Part shown: positions 31,543-35,063 of the stretch, piece after piece | Layout: each line of letters begins with the position of its first letter | Position numbering within the stretch: the first letter of the stretch is position 1 | Assembly (NCBI GenBank): GCA_030685235.1 | Contig: MU839300.1 | Location: 1-35,063 of the forward strand | Source: Copromyces sp. CBS 386.78 | Taxonomy: Eukaryota > Ascomycota > Sordariomycetes > Sordariales > Sordariaceae | DNA length: 35,063 nucleotides | Reading direction: 5' to 3' | Notes under the pieces: generated by a model | The model's database searches: none | What the model saw: the letters and a program-made list of their open reading frames with translations, nothing else | What the model was told of the DNA's origin: nothing | Translations under genes and position numbers: made by a program

Positions 31543-31677
31543 TAAAATATTATAGGCAATATTTTTAGGGAGTTATAGGAAGGTAATTAGTAGTAACGGG
31601 AATATTTAACTTAGTATTTTATTAATTAAAACTATATTAATAAAATATATATATTAGAATTATATATACCGGGCTAT

Positions 31678-31908
31678 TATCACGGGTAGAGGGCGAGAGG
31701 TTGGGTGTAGATATTAGATATGCGTAATTGCACGAGGGAAGAAGAGGAAGAGTACAAGGTGCGCTCGGGAGATGAGCCTTTATAGGATTCGAGCTATGAA
31801 CCCCAGTAGGTCTATAGCGGGAGGCTACAGCCAATCAACCGGGATAGTAACAGTAGTCTCAGAGAATTACTATTACCAGTACATACAATACAAATTAATC
31901 CTATAATA
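31678..31908 (-). repeat. Element D LTR (3' LTR), about 231 bp
   Basis: Read on the minus strand it starts TATTATAGGATTAATTTG after the polypurine tract AGATAGGGGTAG (31909-31920) and ends CTACCCGTGATA, matching the LTR ends of B and C. The edge at 31678 could alternatively be 31675. It keeps CA/TG, and a 65-codon minus-strand frame (31834-31637) lies in it by chance. Confidence 0.82.
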
Positions 31909-32049
31909 CTACCCCTATCTAAAAGAAGCCATATAACTGACTAAAATTATATAAAATAATAAATAACCCTATTAAACGTTTAGTCTAACCGTGAAAAACT
32001 TCTATAACTATTAATTGCAGCGACTTCCTCTTGTACTTTACTTATAGAG

Positions 32050-33600
32050 CTTCTACTTTTATAGCCGGCTCCTCTATTTCTTCTAGCGCTTTCCTTCGCT
32101 TCCGCTCCGCCGTTAGTTAATTTAGGGGTATTAGAACCTCCGAATATACTTCGTAGAATTACCGTATTATATTAGGGGATATAGTTATATTAGTACGCAA
32201 TTACTATAAAGGTTAATAAAGTAGTACTTAAATAACGAAATATTCTTAACGACCGTTAGCCGCTTTATAGTAACTATTAATTTTAATAAAATCCTATTCT
32301 ACTAAATCTTCTTCATTATTAATCTTCTTTATATTACAACCTTAGTTTGTACGAACGTCCCTTTTTTATACTTCTAATTAATCCGGAATACCTACTTTAA
32401 CCTATAGTTTAATTTTATTAATGTAAAAGGTAGGGCTATATTTTATATTGACTAGTAGTCTAAATATAACCTTATAGTTATTTGTTTTAACAATTTCGAA
32501 CGGGCCTTTATAAAGGGGGGTAAATTTTGTATACGGCCGGCCGGTATCAAAATTTTCCGTATTGAGCAGGACCTTGTCTCCTATTTTATATTTCGGGGCA
32601 TCTATCCTTCGAATATTAGCGTTAGCCTCGTATTGTTATTAGGTTTACTTTACTTGATCCGTAATATACTTTAGTACTTTTTTGAAGCGATTAGCGATTT
32701 CGTTAACTTTGAAATACTCTACTTATTATTAAACTAATAATTTTAACGGGTATAGTTTCGTTAATTTAATACTTATACGGGGGTAAAAACTATAATTAGT
32801 AAAGAAAGGGGATATTCCCATTATTTTAAATATTAAATTATTATTAACGAACTTTACAATTAGTAATTAATCTACCTAATTATCCTATACCTAATTAATA
32901 TAGAGACAAAAATATTTCTCTATTTCTATATTAATACACTCTATCTAGCCGTTAGTAGCTAGGTAGAATACGGAGGAAGGCTTGAAAACTATTTCTAAGT
33001 AGGAGGATAGAATTTTCTAGAATTATAAAATAAATTAAGAGCCTCGGTCCGATATAATAGAATCCGGGAGGCCGTAAATATTATAGATTTTCTTAATAAA
33101 CCGGTCCGCTAATTCTTCGGCCGTAAGACCGATAATAGGAATAAAATATCGCATTTTCGTTAAACGATTAATAATAATAGTTATATATTTAAATTCTTAA
33201 CCCCAACGTACGTAGGGAATTAAAGGGGTAATATAATCTATAGAAATATCTTTCTAAAGTACGAAAGGTACTATTAACGGCTTTAAAAACCTATATAGGG
33301 AGTATTGTAATAATTTAAATTTGGTATACGGTAGGTAGGCTTTATAATAAACCTTAATAGTACTAAATATCCTTAGCTAAAAGAAAGATTGAGAGAGTAA
33401 CGAGTAAGTTTTTTTACAACTTAGGTAGCTAATAGACGGCGAATTATATATACGGCGGAGGAATTAGAATTAAAGTTTAGTATTATTAAAGTCGACAATA
33501 ATAGCATTTCGAAAGTAGGTTTATCCTTATATTACCCTATATTTAATAAAGGACACCTTCTTTAATTAATTTTTTACTTCCTTAAATTATACGCGGCGAC
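32050..33600 (-). pseudogene. Element D integrase and chromodomain-like remnant
   Basis: At 32700-32970 the minus strand reads the end of the integrase core, with an IEKYFCLYINGI segment and then ISPFFTNYSFYPRISI. GDKVLLNTENFDTG follows at about 32530-32575. Further on, at about 32130-32330, a degenerate chromodomain-like segment is followed by IIRQFYEVYSEVL. Trp and Gln codons are stops. This is the best-preserved integrase end in the window and was used to identify that of element A. Confidence 0.82.
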
Positions 33601-33989
33601 CGGGGTCTAATAAGTAAGCGAATAAATTTTATAAGAATACTAACTTTTCATAATTTTCTATAATTAAATTATTAGTAAATTTATTATTTATTACCTTTAG
33701 GTTGTAAATATATTCGGTCCCGACGTTAATAATTTCCTCTCTGTTTTTTAGAATGAAAATTCCATTTATAAAGATATTATAATCGAATAAAACCTTATTT
33801 TTAGCTAATAGTTATTTATCGGCCTCGTCCTTAGGTAAGTCTTTTAACTTCCTATTTAAGGCATTAGGGTATATTTATAATGAGCCCGGTCGGTATTTAA
33901 TTATAAAATTAAACTATAAAAGGAAATAGGACTACTATATATAGCGGGGAGTTAATTATTTATTAATTGTAAAAGTCTTTAAAGTTTTA

Positions 33990-34880
33990 TAGTCCGTAAG
34001 GACTTCGAATAATTATTATACCCTTTCGAATTCGGGGCGCTATTCCTCTAGAGCTTTAATAATAGCGAGTAATTCTTTATTATAAATATTATAATTATAT
34101 TCAATTAAAGAATACCGCTAGCTAAAGTAGGCGATAGGGCAAAAGATATTATTATTATTATATTATAATAATATGCCTCTATATATTTAATTAGAAGCAT
34201 CCGTTTCTACGACGGTCTATTTTAACTAATTGTAAATTCGAAGTACGGGTCTGTTCGTAAAAGCTTTCTTTAATACTTTAAAGGATTTTTAATACCGTTC
34301 CTCTTATTCCTATCCTACCGTTTTCTTAATTAATTCGTATAACGGGCTAGCGATAATAGAGAAATATTTAATAAAACAACGGTAGAAATTAGCGAATCCT
34401 AAGAAACGCTAAAGCGATTTCTTAGAATTTAGAGCCTCCTATATCGTAATTACAAAAACTTTCTCCAAATCTATTTCGAGAGTTCCTAAGGTAATAATAA
34501 GACTTAAATATTTAGTTCGTTACGTATAGAATTTGTATTTATTAATATTAATCTAGAGCTTTACCTTAATTATCTTTTGTAAGACCTCCTTAACGTATTC
34601 TTTATACTCTTCTTCGTTATTAGAATAAATTAAAATATTATCGAAATAGGCAGTAGCGTAAATATCGAAAATATTATATAAAACGTCGTTAATATAATTT
34701 TAAAAAGTTTCTAGCGCGTCTTATAAACCGAAAGGATATATAATGGATTTGTAGAGGTTAAAGCGGGTAATAAAGGTGGTAAACTATTTATACCCCTCTT
34801 TAATACGGATTTTATTAAATATAATAATAATATTAAGCTTCGTAAAAATCTTTACCTTATAAATTATATTAAAGGTTTTT
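33990..34880 (-). pseudogene. Element D reverse transcriptase and RNase H remnant
   Basis: The minus strand from 34880 reads KKTFNIIYKVKIFTKLN, the beginning of the gypsy RT palm. It continues with FNKIRIKEGYK, IIYPFGL and the catalytic box at 34636-34647, which is now Y-F-D-N. RNase H sequence lies at about 34040-34140. A 60-codon open frame (34966-34784) is a chimera of the 93-bp repeat and this RT start, not a gene. Confidence 0.88.
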
Positions 34881-34973
34881 TTAAGAGAAAGTCTTTTCGC
34901 ACTGCCCTCAATGTCTTCATACACTGCTCCCCCACTTGGCGCGCCCTCTCCCGCTTTTTGGACCAATTATCTC
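34881..34973 (-). repeat. 93-bp repeat, right copy (inverted)
   Basis: Reverse complement of 1-93 with one mismatch. Here TTAAGAG at 34881-34887 adjoins the RT start of element D. GC-balanced sequence continues to the window end, so the repeat unit may be longer on this side. Confidence 0.9.
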
Positions 34974-35063
34974 ACAGACATAACCTCTGGACCCACACCA
35001 CACTTTGGCGTGGTTTTTTTCATAAATTTCAGCTAGTAAGTCTGGGCATTACATTTTTCACGC
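34974..35063. other. GC-balanced tail with a short hairpin
   Basis: Sequence beyond the 93-bp repeat. CCACACC and GGCGTGG (34992-35012) form a 7-bp stem with one wobble, followed by a run of seven T. No gene is seen. It may belong to the same larger repeat or transposon end as the 93-bp block. Confidence 0.45.

Larger units (their letters stand above)
27133..31674. mobile_element. Unclassified RIP-degraded repeat E
   Basis: The sequence turns AT-rich at about 27133 with the same CpA/TpG depletion as the gypsy blocks, so it was once repetitive. I find no gypsy RT, RNase H or integrase motif. Coding-like stretches with few stops occur on both strands: on minus at about 27900-28400 (ending YNTGNEFRSAKEFEK), and on plus at about 29040-29300 (with EYPNIYAVVNVIYF and KRFGIPILASKAGIFL). 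Their strands disagree, so more than one element may be present. E carries tandem and inverted repeats at 29820-30110 and MITE 3 at 31123-31542. Its right limit is the LTR of element D. Confidence 0.5.
31678..34880 (-). mobile_element. Ty3/gypsy element D, 5'-truncated (RT to 3' LTR), RIP-degraded
   Basis: On the minus strand the order is RT (from 34880), RNase H, integrase, chromodomain-like segment, polypurine tract and LTR. The element starts abruptly at the N-terminal part of RT, where the 93-bp repeat ends at 34881; gag, protease and the 5' LTR are missing. Domain sequences are closest to element A, judging from the parallel integrase segments at 250-520 and 32750-32970. Stops and altered catalytic residues show that it is inactive. 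Confidence 0.9.

Noticed and set aside
34881..35063. Helitron 3' end (hairpin near a CT-rich terminus)
   Set aside because: The end reads CTTAA, not CTRR, and the hairpin is about 110 bp from that edge rather than about 10 bp.
1..35063. CRISPR array or bacterial operon features
   Set aside because: There are no regularly spaced repeats. RIP, chromodomain gypsy elements and the bZIP gene show a fungal nuclear genome.

Overview
This is a filamentous-ascomycete-type nuclear sequence with a strongly two-part composition. AT-rich blocks fill about 94-15510 and 27133-34880. They consist of long-terminal-repeat (Ty3/gypsy) retrotransposons destroyed by C:G to T:A transitions, with CpA and TpG almost absent and CpG abundant. 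This is the signature of repeat-induced point mutation (RIP), a process known only from fungi, mainly Pezizomycotina. Between the blocks lies an 11.4-kb GC-balanced island (15763-27132). I cannot name the species.

Layout from left to right. 1-93 is a GC-balanced repeat that returns inverted at 34881-34973. 94-5205 and 12450-13525 are two halves of gypsy element A (pol on the minus strand), split by complete element B (5206-12444; 211-bp LTRs, 5-bp target duplication AGGGG). 13526-15762 is the 3' part of element C on the plus strand (integrase, chromodomain, polypurine tract, LTR). The island follows. It holds a MITE (15915-16277), an assembly gap flanked by 24 G and 24 C (18040-18172), a second MITE (18353-18765), one convincing gene (a 625-aa bZIP transcription factor on the minus strand, 19850-21727), and about 5 kb of GC-balanced DNA with no recognisable gene. 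The right AT block holds an unclassified RIP-degraded repeat E (27133-31674) carrying a third MITE (31123-31542), then 5'-truncated gypsy element D (31678-34880, minus strand).

The only gene likely to be functional is the bZIP regulator. It has an N-x7-R basic region and a five-heptad zipper inside a proline/serine-rich protein, and it sits alone between RIP-degraded blocks. No biosynthetic, defence or transport genes accompany it, so I see no multi-gene system. The more unusual material is in the repeats: LTRs that escaped RIP while the internal regions are saturated, a strand-biased RIP patch, gag zinc knuckles whose Cys and His codons have nearly all become Tyr, three separate TIR elements, and an inverted 93-bp repeat whose two copies join different gypsy remnants at the same TTAA edge.
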